Position numbers and translations under genes: made by a program
Part shown: positions 28,098 to 36,462 of the stretch, one piece after another
How positions within the stretch are numbered: position 1 is the first letter of the stretch
Layout: each line of letters begins with the position of its first letter
Origin: Janthinobacterium sp. FW305-129
GTDB taxonomy: Bacteria > Pseudomonadota > Gammaproteobacteria > Burkholderiales > Burkholderiaceae_D
Direction: 5' to 3'
Assembly (NCBI RefSeq): GCF_020858115.1
Contig: NZ_JACYMM010000001.1
Location: 186,001-250,000 of the forward strand
Length of the DNA stretch: 64,000 nucleotides
Notes under the pieces: generated by a model
What the model saw: only the letters and a program-made list of their open reading frames with translations
Databases searched by the model: none
Told to the model about the DNA's origin: nothing

Positions 28098-28180
28098 GGT
28101 GTCTCCTGATGGTTTTATTCTTATTGTGTGCTGCGATAGTGTGCGGCTGTGTCGCCGCGTTGGAATCTATCGTAAACAAA

Positions 28181-28206
28181 AGAAAGCGCTTGCGCAAGCG
28201 CTTTCT
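28181..28206. promoter_or_regulatory. Perfect 26-bp palindrome, candidate LacI-family operator
   Basis: The half-site AGAAAGCGCTTGC (28181-28193) is followed directly by its exact reverse complement. Each half itself contains AAGCGCTT, the central motif of many LacI-family operators, so two abutting operators may be present. Position, 84 bases upstream of lacI, suits autorepression of the sugar operon. Because a T-rich tract follows on either strand, a terminator role for the upstream NRDE gene is an alternative. Confidence 0.7.
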
Positions 28207-28274
28207 TTTTTGTGCGCGCCAATTTTTTAGGGAGACAAGCGAGGGTGAAGCGGAGAGGGGAGACGGTGGTGCAT

Positions 28275-28301
28275 GGGGTCTGACCCGGCGGGTCAGACCC
28301 C
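28275..28301 (-). repeat. REP-like palindromic element, copy 3 (short form)
   Basis: GGGGTCTGACCC (28275-28286) and GGGTCAGACCCC (28290-28301) are exact complements with a GGC spacer. The CTGGGGTC edge appears on the minus strand, so it lies opposite to copies 1 and 2. The outer arms are not evident. It sits 9 bases after the stop of the NRDE gene. Confidence 0.8.
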
Positions 28302-28309
28302 AGAGTGGC

Positions 28310-29047
28310 TTACTGTATCAGCAGCTCATGCAGTTCGCCGGGCGAGTCCGGGAACAGTTTGACGACGGTGGACGTGCGCGTGCCGTAGCCCGGCGTGTCG
28401 ATGCAGACGGCGGACAGCACGCGCTCGAGGTCGAGCGGCACGCCCGTGTCGGGCAGGCGGAAGTCCGGCGCGCGCGTGGTGTCGGCCAGCATGTCGAAAT
28501 AGGCTTCGTCGGGCGCGCCCTGGCACAGCAGGCTGGCGAACTGGGCCTTGGTTTTCAGGACCTTCGGCCACGGCGCGTCGAGCAGGGCGTTCGACAGGCC
28601 GTAGATGCCCGGTTCCAATGGCTGGCCATTGCGCGCATCGCCGTCGCCCCGGTTGGAAAACCAGATCAGCGTATCCGCGTCGCCCAGCACCAGGTTAAAA
28701 CCGTTGTAGGCTTTGCAGCCGGGGCGGATTTGCGCGATGTAGTCTTGCGGCGACATATTGCCGGCCAGGTAGTCGGCCACGAGGGCGCCGCGCGAGGGGG
28801 CGTCAGGATTGCGGTCTTGCGGGCTGCGGATATTCGTGATGGCGGCAAAGCGCGAGCTGCCGCTGCCGGCCTGGGTGATGCCCATCCAGCTGCCGCCCGC
28901 CTGCAGGTCGCGGCCCGCATACACTTGCGGGTGTTCGGGCCAGGCCCCGGCGGGGGCGCTGGCGCGTTCGTAGAATTCGTCGCGGTTGGCGGCGGCAATC
29001 AGCGGGATGTGCGGATTGACTTTCCAGGCAAAAACGATCAGGCACAT
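28310..29047 (-). CDS. NRDE/TANGO2 family protein
   Basis: A 245-residue protein of the family named after its N-terminal motif: MCLIVFAWKVNPHIPLIAAANRDEFYER has both the conserved Cys2 and NRDE. Other family marks are GGSWMGITQAG, FAAITNIRSP, SRGALVADYL and YNGFNLVLGD. The animal homologue TANGO2 has been linked to haem and lipid handling, but the bacterial function is not settled. Cys2 near the start resembles N-terminal nucleophile hydrolases. Its start overlaps the DUF4936 gene by 10 bases. Confidence 0.92.
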   Translation of the reverse strand: MCLIVFAWKVNPHIPLIAAANRDEFYERASAPAGAWPEHPQVYAGRDLQAGGSWMGITQAGSGSSRFAAITNIRSPQDRNPDAPSRGALVADYLAGNMSPQDYIAQIRPGCKAYNGFNLVLGDADTLIWFSNRGDGDARNGQPLEPGIYGLSNALLDAPWPKVLKTKAQFASLLCQGAPDEAYFDMLADTTRAPDFRLPDTGVPLDLERVLSAVCIDTPGYGTRTSTVVKLFPDSPGELHELLIQ

Positions 29048-29328
29048 GGGGGCAAATCCATGAACACTTCCGTATGGCGCGCGCCGGCCGTCAGCGACAG
29101 CAAGCCCGCCTCATCGGCCGCGCTGGCCAGCAATTCCGCAAAGCCTTCGCCGACGACGGGGTAGATTTCCATCCACGTCTGCAAGCCATCCTTGGCCTCG
29201 GGACGGCGCTTCAGCTGTGGCGCCACGCCGGACGCGGCCGCCAGTTTCGCCTGCAAGGCGCGCACCCGGGCTTCCAGCGCCTGGGCGTGCTCTTCCTTGA
29301 CCTGATAATAAATGTACAAATCTTTCAT
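29038..29328 (-). CDS. DUF4936 family protein
   Basis: A 96-residue protein: MKDLYIYYQVKEEHAQALEARV, then KRRPEAKDGLQTWMEIYPVV and a C-terminal RHTEVFMDLP. The compact alpha/beta pattern, with YIYYQV at the start and TWME(I/V)Y in the middle, is that of DUF4936, found next to ygfZ and NRDE genes in betaproteobacteria. Function unknown. Start chosen at the ATG shortly after the ygfZ stop; a longer frame extends into ygfZ and is unlikely. Confidence 0.8.
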   Translation of the reverse strand: MKDLYIYYQVKEEHAQALEARVRALQAKLAAASGVAPQLKRRPEAKDGLQTWMEIYPVVGEGFAELLASAADEAGLLSLTAGARHTEVFMDLPPCA

Positions 29329-29335
29329 GGCATTC

Positions 29336-30442
29336 TCACAAGTCGAGTGCGTCGAGCACGTAAGGCATGGGCAGGAACTGCACGGCCGCACCCTGGGCCG
29401 AGCCGTAGCGCACGGCGCCGGCGGCGCTTGAACCTTCTTCGATTGCCCCCAGCTTCATTTCGACGAGGGCGTCGATGCCGCCCACGCCGTTCGGCGCCGC
29501 GTTGACGACCATGCCGCAAGGCTGCTCGGGGTCGCTGACGGCAAACAGTTCGCCGCCGGCCACGACGGAGGCATCGGCGATGCTGACGAGGGTGGTGCGG
29601 CGCTTGAGCTTGCCCAGGTACTGGCTGCGCGCGACGATTTCCTGGCCCGGGTAGCAGCCTTTCTTGAAATTGACGCCGCCCAGCAGCTCGAAATTGACCA
29701 TCTGCGGCACGAATTGCTCTTGCGTGGCGGCCGTGATCTGCGGGATGCCCGCGTGGATCTCGGACAGTTGCCAGCAGTCATTGCCGCCCTTGGCCAGTTT
29801 TTCCGCCAATTGCGGCCACACGTCGCGCGCCGTGGCGGCCGACGTCAGCCATTCATAGCGGGCGCTGCCGAAGGCATCGGCCACGCGCAGCAGGGTGCCC
29901 AGCGCGTGCTCGACCTTGCTGAACGGCGTGGCGGGCAGGGCGGGGAACCAGGCGGACAGTGCCGCGCCGGCTTGCGTGCCACCGAGGCCCAGGACAACCT
30001 GGTTCGCTGCATCAAACGATGCATCGTGCAGCTTGGCCTTGGCGCGCAGCACGAACATTTGCAGCCGCTTCTGGATGGCCGGCTGTATGGCGCGCGGCAA
30101 TTGCAGATAAATGGTGGTGGCGTTGCGCCACATCAGGAAACTGGCCAGCATCCGGCCTTTCGGCGTGCAGTAGCCGGCCAGGCGCACTTGCTCCTGGTTC
30201 AGGTGTTCCACGTCGTTGGTCAGCTGGCCGTGCAGGAAACTGGCTGCCTCGTCGCCGTTCAGGCCGATCAAGCCCTGGTCCGTGATGGCCGCGACAAAAC
30301 CGTCTTGTAGCTGGGACACTGTCAGGGACTGGCCGAAGTCGGCGATAGGGGCGGCGGCGATGGGGGCGGTGCCGTCAGACGCGCCATCGATGGCAGCGGG
30401 GCGGGCGCCTTGGGCGGTTAAAAATTGATTCCAGTTATTCAT
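29336..30442 (-). CDS. ygfZ: YgfZ folate-binding Fe-S assembly/repair protein
   Basis: A 368-residue tetrahydrofolate-binding protein related to GcvT that supports maintenance of Fe-S enzymes such as MiaB. The family signature KKGCYPGQEIVARSQYLGKLKRR, with its conserved Cys, is intact; earlier, GDEAASFLHGQLTNDVEHL and GYCTPKGRMLASFLMW are typical. The ATG at 30442 (MNNWNQFL) has GGA upstream at a better distance than the in-frame ATG at 30451. It leads a ygfZ-DUF4936-NRDE run and diverges from mltG. Confidence 0.93.
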   Translation of the reverse strand: MNNWNQFLTAQGARPAAIDGASDGTAPIAAAPIADFGQSLTVSQLQDGFVAAITDQGLIGLNGDEAASFLHGQLTNDVEHLNQEQVRLAGYCTPKGRMLASFLMWRNATTIYLQLPRAIQPAIQKRLQMFVLRAKAKLHDASFDAANQVVLGLGGTQAGAALSAWFPALPATPFSKVEHALGTLLRVADAFGSARYEWLTSAATARDVWPQLAEKLAKGGNDCWQLSEIHAGIPQITAATQEQFVPQMVNFELLGGVNFKKGCYPGQEIVARSQYLGKLKRRTTLVSIADASVVAGGELFAVSDPEQPCGMVVNAAPNGVGGIDALVEMKLGAIEEGSSAAGAVRYGSAQGAAVQFLPMPYVLDALDL

Positions 30443-30627
30443 AATTTCCATTAGATCAGCGATTAAGCATTATCATTACGGGTTCATTATAGTGATGTCG
30501 CGCAGATTGCGTCGGCAGCGGCAAGATTGCCAGTGTTGGCGCCGCTTTCCGCGCACTTGCTTCACAAATGAACGATCATAACAAGCGGACGTTGGCCATC
30601 AGCGTCCGCATCACAAGAATCGGAACA

Positions 30628-31614
30628 ATGGCTTTCTTTAAAAAACTTGTAGTCAGCTCGGTCATCGCCGCCATCGGCGTCGGTGGTACTTTTGTGTACT
30701 GGGCGCAGCAGCCCATCACCACGGAAGGCGAAGCGATCCCGTTTACGATCGCGCCCGGCAGCGGCGCCCATGCGGCCGGCCAGCAGATCGCGGACGCGGG
30801 CGTGCCCATCGTGCCCATCCTGTTCAACATGCTGGCGCGCATCGAAGGCAAGACCTCGAAGATCAAGGCCGGTTCCTACGAGCTGAAGCCGGGCACGACG
30901 CCGCAACGGCTGATCACGCAGCTGGCCCGCGGCGAGTTCGCGCAAGAGTCCTTGACCATCATCGAAGGCTGGACCTTCAGGCAGATGCGCATGGCCATGG
31001 CCAGCCATCCCGGCCTCAAGCACGACACCGTGGGCTTGTCCGACAAGGAACTGATGGCGAAGATCAGCCCGGAATACGTGCTGCCGGAAGGCTTGTTCTT
31101 CCCGGACACCTATCTGTTCGCCAAGGGCGCCAGCGAAATGCAGATTTTCAGGCAGGCGCACGCGGCCATGATCGGCCGCCTGTCCGAAGCGTGGGACAAG
31201 CGCGATCCGGCCTTGCCATATAAAAACCCGTACGAGGCGCTGATCATGGCGTCCATCGTGGAAAAGGAGACGGGGCAAAAGTCCGAGCGGGCCATGATCG
31301 CCGGCGTGTTCGTCAACCGCCTCAAGACGGGCATGCTGCTGCAGACGGACCCCACCGTGATCTATGGCATGGGCGACAACTACCAGGGCAAGATCCGCAA
31401 ACGCGACCTGGAAGCGGACACCCCGTACAATACCTACACGCGCGGCGGCTTGCCGCCCACGCCGATCGCCCTGGCTGGCGCGCAATCGCTGACGGCGGCG
31501 CTGGCCCCGGCGCGCACGCAGGCGCTGTATTTCGTCGCGCGCGGCGACGGCACCAGCCAGTTTTCGGCCAACCTGCCCGACCATAACCGCGCCGTGAACC
31601 AGTACCAGCGCTAA
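30628..31614 (+). CDS. mltG: Endolytic murein transglycosylase MltG
   Basis: A 328-residue inner-membrane enzyme that cleaves nascent glycan strands. One N-terminal anchor (KLVVSSVIAAIGVGGTFVYW, residues 6-25) is followed by a LysM-like region (GKTSKIKAGSYELKPGTT) and the YceG catalytic domain with the Glu in MASIVEKETGQ, LQTDPTVIYGM and YNTYTRGGLPPTPI. The start at 30628 (MAFFKKL) places the anchor at the N-terminus; an upstream in-frame ATG at 30568 adds a non-homologous basic stretch. First of the mltG-tmk-holB run. Confidence 0.95.
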   Translation: MAFFKKLVVSSVIAAIGVGGTFVYWAQQPITTEGEAIPFTIAPGSGAHAAGQQIADAGVPIVPILFNMLARIEGKTSKIKAGSYELKPGTTPQRLITQLARGEFAQESLTIIEGWTFRQMRMAMASHPGLKHDTVGLSDKELMAKISPEYVLPEGLFFPDTYLFAKGASEMQIFRQAHAAMIGRLSEAWDKRDPALPYKNPYEALIMASIVEKETGQKSERAMIAGVFVNRLKTGMLLQTDPTVIYGMGDNYQGKIRKRDLEADTPYNTYTRGGLPPTPIALAGAQSLTAALAPARTQALYFVARGDGTSQFSANLPDHNRAVNQYQR

Positions 31615-31638
31615 TATCATTATCAGATCAAGAGTTTC

Positions 31639-32280
31639 ATGACACAACACTATCAACCGCGCTTCATCACCTTCGAAGGCATCGATGGCGCGGGCAAGTC
31701 GACGCATATCGGCTTTGTGACCGACTACCTGCAACAGCGGGGCGTAAGCCTCGTATCGTCGCGCGAACCGGGCGGCACCAGCCTGGGTGAAAAGCTGCGC
31801 GAACTGCTGCTGCATGAAAAGATGCACCTGGAAACGGAAGCCCTGCTGATGTTCGCCAGCCGCCGCGAACACATCGCGCAAGTCATCGCCCCCGCCCTGG
31901 AGCGGGGCGAGTGGGTCATTTCCGACCGCTTTACGGATGCCAGCTTCGCCTACCAGGGCGGCGGCCGCGGCATGGACTTGCGCAAGATGGAAGCGCTGGA
32001 GGCGTGGGTGCATCCGCACCTGCAGCCGGACCTGACGTTCCTGTTCGACGTGCCCCTGGAGGTTGCCCGTGCCCGCCTGGACTCCACGCGCGAACTCGAC
32101 AAGTTCGAGCAGGAGCGATCGGACTTCTTTGCCGCCACGCGCAACGAATACCTGCGCCGCGCAGCGCAGTTCCCCGAACGTTTCCGCATCATAGATTCCA
32201 CGCAAAGCATTGCCGACATCCAGGTACAGCTCGCCCAACTGCTTGATGTACTGCTTGAACAAAGTGTTGCAACACGTTGA
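31639..32280 (+). CDS. tmk: Thymidylate kinase
   Basis: A 213-residue dTMP kinase making dTDP for DNA synthesis. The P-loop is [16 protein letters not shown], the DRX motif is [19 protein letters not shown], and [17 protein letters not shown] supplies the substrate-binding Arg; LID-like residues follow in [12 protein letters not shown]. Normal length. It lies 24 bases after mltG and 15 bases before holB, the same order as in E. coli. Confidence 0.97.
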   Translation: MTQHYQPRFITFEGIDGAGKSTHIGFVTDYLQQRGVSLVSSREPGGTSLGEKLRELLLHEKMHLETEALLMFASRREHIAQVIAPALERGEWVISDRFTDASFAYQGGGRGMDLRKMEALEAWVHPHLQPDLTFLFDVPLEVARARLDSTRELDKFEQERSDFFAATRNEYLRRAAQFPERFRIIDSTQSIADIQVQLAQLLDVLLEQSVATR

Positions 32281-32295
32281 TTGACAAAGAATAAT

Positions 32296-33324
32296 ATGAC
32301 CAGTTCTCTCTATCCGTGGCAACAGGACGCGTGGCAGCAATTGCAAGCCTTGCGCCCGCGCATGCCGCACGCCATTTTGTTCCATGGCGCGCAAGGCATC
32401 GGCAAGGCCGACTTCATCGAGCATTTCGCGCAAGCCTTGCTGTGCGAAGACGTGCGCGCCGACGGCCATGCCTGCGGCGCCTGCGCCTCGTGCGGCTGGT
32501 TTAGCCAGGGCAACCATCCCGACTACCGCCGCGTGCGGCCGGAAGCGCTGGAAGACGAGGTGGCCGACGACGGCGAAGAGGGCGAGGGCGCGAAGAAAAG
32601 CGCCAAGAGCAAGACGCCGTCGAAAGACATCAAGATCGAGCAGATCCGAAACCTGGCCGACTTCATGAACATTTCCACGCACCGGCAAGGCTTGCGCGTG
32701 GTGGTGCTGTACCCGGCCGAGGCGCTCAACACGCCCGCGTCGAATGCCTTGCTGAAAACCCTGGAAGAGCCGCCGCCGGGCACCTTGTTCCTGCTGGCAT
32801 CGAACAGCCTGGACCGTTTGCTGCCGACGATCCTGTCGCGCTGCAGGAAATTTGCCTTGCCCATGCCCAGCCACGAGCAAGCCTTGACCTGGCTCAAGGC
32901 TCAAGGCTTGAACGATGCGGACAGCTGGCTGCGCGAGCAGGGCGGCGCGCCGCTGGCCGCGCTGGCCCAGTCCGAATCGGGTGGCCGCGAGGAAACGGAA
33001 CAGTTGCTGCAAGTGTTGGCCAATCCGGGCGTGGAAGCGGCCCTGAAGGCGGCCGACAAATTGCAGAAGGCGCCGCTGGCGCCGCTGGTGGCGTCCCTGC
33101 AGCGCTGGCTGTACGACGTGTTTTCCGTCAAGCTGTCCGGCACCATCCGCTACTACCCGCGCCACCGGCGCGAACTGGAAGCGCTGGCCGGCCGCATCAA
33201 CGTCAGCCGCCTGATGGCCGCCATCAAGGCCGCGAACGAGCGCCGCGCGATTGCCGAGCACCCCTTGTCGCCCAAGCTGTTCCTGGAAGACATGCTGCTC
33301 GACTACGCATCAAGCTGCCAATAA
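32296..33324 (+). CDS. holB: DNA polymerase III delta' subunit
   Basis: A 342-residue clamp-loader subunit. The AAA+ N-terminal domain has a P-loop-like HGAQGIGKADFIEHF, a zinc cluster in HACGACASCGWF, the TLEEPPPGTLFLLAS sensor region and ILSRCRKFALP. Residues around 85-110 are a charged insert rich in Asp, Glu and Lys, seen in betaproteobacterial versions. Start at the ATG at 32296, 15 bases after tmk. In relatives the operon often continues through a PilZ gene to tatD; here an opposite-strand gene intervenes. Confidence 0.95.
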   Translation: MTSSLYPWQQDAWQQLQALRPRMPHAILFHGAQGIGKADFIEHFAQALLCEDVRADGHACGACASCGWFSQGNHPDYRRVRPEALEDEVADDGEEGEGAKKSAKSKTPSKDIKIEQIRNLADFMNISTHRQGLRVVVLYPAEALNTPASNALLKTLEEPPPGTLFLLASNSLDRLLPTILSRCRKFALPMPSHEQALTWLKAQGLNDADSWLREQGGAPLAALAQSESGGREETEQLLQVLANPGVEAALKAADKLQKAPLAPLVASLQRWLYDVFSVKLSGTIRYYPRHRRELEALAGRINVSRLMAAIKAANERRAIAEHPLSPKLFLEDMLLDYASSCQ

Positions 33325-33384
33325 AATCAAGCACTTGCATCGCCAAGTTAATCCGGATTGTCTGGTTCTTGGCGCGCTGGGAAC

Positions 33385-33744
33385 TTAGCCGCAGGCGCGC
33401 GTGCAGCTGCGGTACTGCACTTCGCACGCCTGCTGGCGTTCGGCGCGCCGGGCGCGGAAGGCCTGGGCTTCGGTGGGGCGCAGCTGCTCCGCTTGCGCGT
33501 CGACATTCCTGCCGGCCGCGACGTAGGGATTGCTGCTGGGCTTCATCGACAAGATGGGGCTGCTATCGTTTTCCGTCGCGCCTTGCGCCTGCGCGCGGCA
33601 ATCCTGGCGCGCCGAGGCGCAGACGGGCTGGCACAGGCCCGCATCGGCGGCAGGCTTGGGCAGGTCGCGCTTGTCCTGGGCATGCGCCGTCTGCGCCAGA
33701 CAGGCCAGCAGTGTCAGTATCAGGGGACGGGCAACTTTCAACAT
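33385..33744 (-). CDS. Secreted Cys-rich protein of unknown function
   Basis: A 119-residue product with signal peptide MLKVARPLILTLLACLAQTAHA followed by QDKRDLPKPA. The mature part has six cysteines in two clusters: LCQPVCASARQDC near its start and ACEVQYRSCTRACG at the C-terminus, separated by a Gln/Ala/Arg-rich stretch. This suggests a disulfide-stapled helical hairpin in the periplasm, in the manner of CHCH-like pairs (inference). It reads against the flanking genes, interrupting the usual holB to tatD order. No family recognised. The longer frame upstream of this ATG is unlikely. Confidence 0.7.
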   Translation of the reverse strand: MLKVARPLILTLLACLAQTAHAQDKRDLPKPAADAGLCQPVCASARQDCRAQAQGATENDSSPILSMKPSSNPYVAAGRNVDAQAEQLRPTEAQAFRARRAERQQACEVQYRSCTRACG

Positions 33745-33896
33745 GCAACACTCCAGGTATCCGCACGCCGCCCCATGGCTGCGCGTCGGCAAGCAACTAT
33801 ACATCTTGATAACGGTTTTGCCTACCGTCCATGTCTGATTGCCACCTCCCGAGCCCGGTGTTACAGTCAAGGAATTGGACAGCAACGGAGGCGTGC

Positions 33897-34283
33897 ATGA
33901 AACGAGTCACTGGCATCGGCGGCATCTTTTTCCACGCGCAAGACCCGGCGGCCCTGCGCGCCTGGTATCAGCGCCACCTGGGTCTGGACGTGCAGCCTTG
34001 GGGCGGCGCCGCCTTCAGCTGGACGGATGCCGACGGCAAACCCACTGGCGGCACCACCATCTGGTCCGTCGCGGCCAATGACAACGAACAATTCGCGCCC
34101 GGCAAGGCGTCCTTCATGATCAACTACCGCGTCGACGACCTTGACGCGCTGCTGCAAGCCCTGCGCGACGAGGGTTGCAACGTGCTGGACAAGGCGCCCG
34201 ACTCCGAGTATGGCCAGTTCGGCTGGGTCATCGATCCCGAGGGCAACAAGGTGGAGCTGTGGCAGCCGCCGCAGGGGCAGTAG
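33897..34283 (+). CDS. VOC family protein
   Basis: A 128-residue glyoxalase-fold protein: RVTGIGGIFFHAQDPAALRAWYQRHLGL at the start, WTDADGKPTGGTTIW, and FGWVIDPEGNKVELWQPP at the end, where Glu of VELW is the usual metal ligand. His13 and this Glu are candidate ligands. CGGAGG six bases upstream fixes the ATG at 33897. Likely cotranscribed with the small gene that follows 47 bases later. Substrate unknown. Confidence 0.9.
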   Translation: MKRVTGIGGIFFHAQDPAALRAWYQRHLGLDVQPWGGAAFSWTDADGKPTGGTTIWSVAANDNEQFAPGKASFMINYRVDDLDALLQALRDEGCNVLDKAPDSEYGQFGWVIDPEGNKVELWQPPQGQ

Positions 34284-34330
34284 GCGGCGCACGCGCTGGC
34301 AGGAGCGCACACGAGCATGAAAGAAAATAC

Positions 34331-34678
34331 ATGAACTACCCGAGCAAAGCCATTGATTATGCACCGGAAAAGATGCGCGCCTTCCATGCGTATGGCTACG
34401 AGCACATCGATTGCCGCCAGTTTGCGCTGGCGCCGGAAGCCGTGCTGGGAACGCGCGAGCAAGCCTTGCCTTACATCGAAGAGGCCAGCCGTCATTTTTA
34501 CGCGCTGGGCTGGCAGGGCGATGGCGAGGTCGAGCTGCTGTGGCTGCCGCCGTTCGTGTTTCCCCTGTCCATGCGCGCCTCCACGCAAGGCATCGTCATC
34601 TGGCACGTCAAGCAGGAGCGGGACGGCGTGTCATTCCTCGTTTCCCCGGTTCCGCTGCCCTTCGAGGAATTTGCCTGA
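34331..34678 (+). CDS. Hypothetical protein, conserved-looking
   Basis: A 115-residue soluble protein with no family that I recognise. It opens MNYPSKAIDYAPEKMRAFHAYGY and ends VSPVPLPFEEFA, and is rich in aromatic residues (HFYALGWQGDGEVELLWLPPF). There is no signal peptide or membrane span. Codon use and composition match the neighbours, so it is probably real and native. It lies between the VOC gene and tatD on the same strand. Confidence 0.65.
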   Translation: MNYPSKAIDYAPEKMRAFHAYGYEHIDCRQFALAPEAVLGTREQALPYIEEASRHFYALGWQGDGEVELLWLPPFVFPLSMRASTQGIVIWHVKQERDGVSFLVSPVPLPFEEFA

Positions 34679-34761
34679 GGGATGGGGGGCGCAGTCGGCG
34701 GCAGGGCGGATTTGCGCCTTCTCCCTGCCAGATTCCGCTCCCTCCGGTACAATCCCGCCTT

Positions 34762-35541
34762 ATGTATATCGATTCCCATTGCCATATCAATTTCCCCGAG
34801 CTGGCTGCTCGCATGCCCGAGATTCTCGCCAAGATGGCCGAGAACAAGGTGACCCATGCCTTGTGCGTGTCCGTCGACCTGCCGGACTTCCCGCAGGTGC
34901 TGGCCCTGGCCGAACAGTATCCGCACATCTTTGCTTCCGTCGGCGTGCACCCCGATTACGAAGACACGCCTGAACCGTCCGTGGAAGACCTGGTCCGGCT
35001 GGCCGACCACCCGAAGATCATCGCCATCGGCGAGACTGGCCTCGACTATTTCCGCCTGACGGGCGACCTGGAATGGCAGCGCGAGCGTTTCCGCACGCAT
35101 ATCAAAGCTTCAAGAATCACCCGTAAACCCTTGATTATCCACACACGGGCGGCCAGCGAAGACACGATACGCATCATGCGCGAAGAGGGCGCGGGCGTGG
35201 CCGACGGCGGCGTGGCCGGCGTCATGCATTGCTTTACGGAATCGCTGGAAGTGGCGCGCGCCGCCATCGACATGGGTTTCTATATTTCGTTTTCCGGCAT
35301 CGTCACGTTCAAGAGCGCCAAGGATTTGCAGGCCGTAGCCCTGGAAGTGCCGCTCGAGCGCATCCTCATCGAGACGGATTCGCCGTACCTGGCGCCCGTG
35401 CCGTTCCGCGGCCGCATGAACGAACCCGGCTATGTGGCCCACGTGGCCGAGTACCTGTCGACCCTGAAAGGCATTCCTTTGGCCCAGGTGGCGCAGCAGA
35501 CGACGGATAATTTCTTCAAGTTATTCAATCAGTTGCCATAA
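34762..35541 (+). CDS. TatD family metal-dependent hydrolase (YcfH-like DNase)
   Basis: A 259-residue TIM-barrel hydrolase with the complete TatD metal set: IDSHCHINFPEL at the start (HxH), AIGETGLDYFR (Glu), PLIIHTRAASEDT (His), GVMHCFTESLEVARAAI (His), and ILIETDSPYLAPVPFRGRMNEPGYV (Asp). Relatives are 3'-5' DNases or D-aminoacyl hydrolases. The operon position after holB is that of E. coli ycfH. The ankyrin-repeat gene begins 16 bases after its stop. Confidence 0.93.
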   Translation: MYIDSHCHINFPELAARMPEILAKMAENKVTHALCVSVDLPDFPQVLALAEQYPHIFASVGVHPDYEDTPEPSVEDLVRLADHPKIIAIGETGLDYFRLTGDLEWQRERFRTHIKASRITRKPLIIHTRAASEDTIRIMREEGAGVADGGVAGVMHCFTESLEVARAAIDMGFYISFSGIVTFKSAKDLQAVALEVPLERILIETDSPYLAPVPFRGRMNEPGYVAHVAEYLSTLKGIPLAQVAQQTTDNFFKLFNQLP

Positions 35542-35557
35542 CTTTTTAAGGTTGACC

Positions 35558-36208
35558 ATGATGAAAAAACTCGCTGCGGCGATGCTGCTGTGCTGGGCGG
35601 CCGCCAGCCAGGCGGCGCCGGAACCGGACACCTTCTTCCGCGCCGTCTCCGTCAACAACGACAGCGGCGTGCGCAGCATGCTGGCTGACGGCATGAATCC
35701 GAACCAGCCGGACGCGCAGCGGGGCGACATACCGCTCGTGCTGGCCTTGCGCGACGATGCGGACAAGGTATTCAAGCTGCTGCTCGACGCCCCCGGCATC
35801 GACATCGAGGCGCGTTCGGCCAACGGCAATACGGCGCTGATGATGGCCGCATATAAACACAAGCTGGACGCGGTGAACGCCTTGCTGGCCAAGGGCGCCA
35901 AGGTCAACCAGAGCGGCTGGACGGCGCTCCACTACGCGGCCTCGGCCGGTGACTTGCCCATCATGAAGATATTGCTCGACCGCGACGCCGTGGTCGACGC
36001 GCGCGCGCCTGCCAATATCACGCCGCTGATGTTTGCCGCCCGCGAAGGGCAGGAGGGCGCCGTCAAGCTGCTGCTGTCCTGGGGCGCGGACGCCAGCCTG
36101 AAGAGCGACCACGGCTGGACGGCCGTGCAGTTTGCCCAGGCCGGCGACAAGCCGGGCGTGGTTGCCATCATCGAAGCGGCGCAAAAGGCGCGCGCTGCCA
36201 GAAAGTAA
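35558..36208 (+). CDS. Exported ankyrin-repeat protein
   Basis: A 216-residue protein: signal peptide MMKKLAAAMLLCWAAASQAA, then five or so ankyrin repeats. Clear repeat units include ANGNTALMMAAYKHKLDAVNALLAKGA, SGWTALHYAASAGDLPIMKILLDR, ANITPLMFAAREGQEGAVKLLL and HGWTAVQFAQAGDKPGVVAII (quoted in parts). Expected to be a periplasmic protein-binding scaffold; partner unknown. AAGG upstream fits the ATG pair at 35558/35561. An ankyrin gene after tatD is common in Burkholderiales, suggesting cotranscription. Confidence 0.88.
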   Translation: MMKKLAAAMLLCWAAASQAAPEPDTFFRAVSVNNDSGVRSMLADGMNPNQPDAQRGDIPLVLALRDDADKVFKLLLDAPGIDIEARSANGNTALMMAAYKHKLDAVNALLAKGAKVNQSGWTALHYAASAGDLPIMKILLDRDAVVDARAPANITPLMFAAREGQEGAVKLLLSWGADASLKSDHGWTAVQFAQAGDKPGVVAIIEAAQKARAARK

Positions 36209-36224
36209 TCTTTGTACTAATATT

Positions 36225-36254
36225 TTCCATGCCAGCGGCAAAACTGGCATGGAA
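36225..36254 (+). other. Hairpin after the ankyrin gene
   Basis: TTCCATGCCAG and CTGGCATGGAA are perfect 11-bp complements with an 8-base loop CGGCAAAA. No T-run follows on the plus strand, so it is a weak intrinsic terminator at best, or an mRNA 3'-end stabiliser. Confidence 0.55.
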
Positions 36255-36462
36255 TTGCCTCTCACCTCAGCCCTTTGTTCTCCCTGGCGATTAACGATAA
36301 TGATCGTGTCGCATTAATCAGGAGATTTTTCGCATGGGCCATTCCACCACCGTCAGGCGCCGGCTGTATTGTCGCCGCCCCGCGCGCAGCCCGTGCGATA
36401 TCACTGCTTTCTGGAATGACAAAACCGATCGGCCATCGGAGCCAGACTCCAAGAGGACAGAC

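Noticed and set aside
30562-33261. Very long open frame on the minus strand opposite mltG, tmk and holB
   Set aside because: Its product is rich in His, Arg, Gln and Ala with no domain, the usual antisense image of G+C-rich codons; the plus-strand genes have clear families.
36225-36254. Perfect 11-bp hairpin considered as a strong terminator
   Set aside because: No T-run follows on the coding strand, so it is recorded only as a hairpin.
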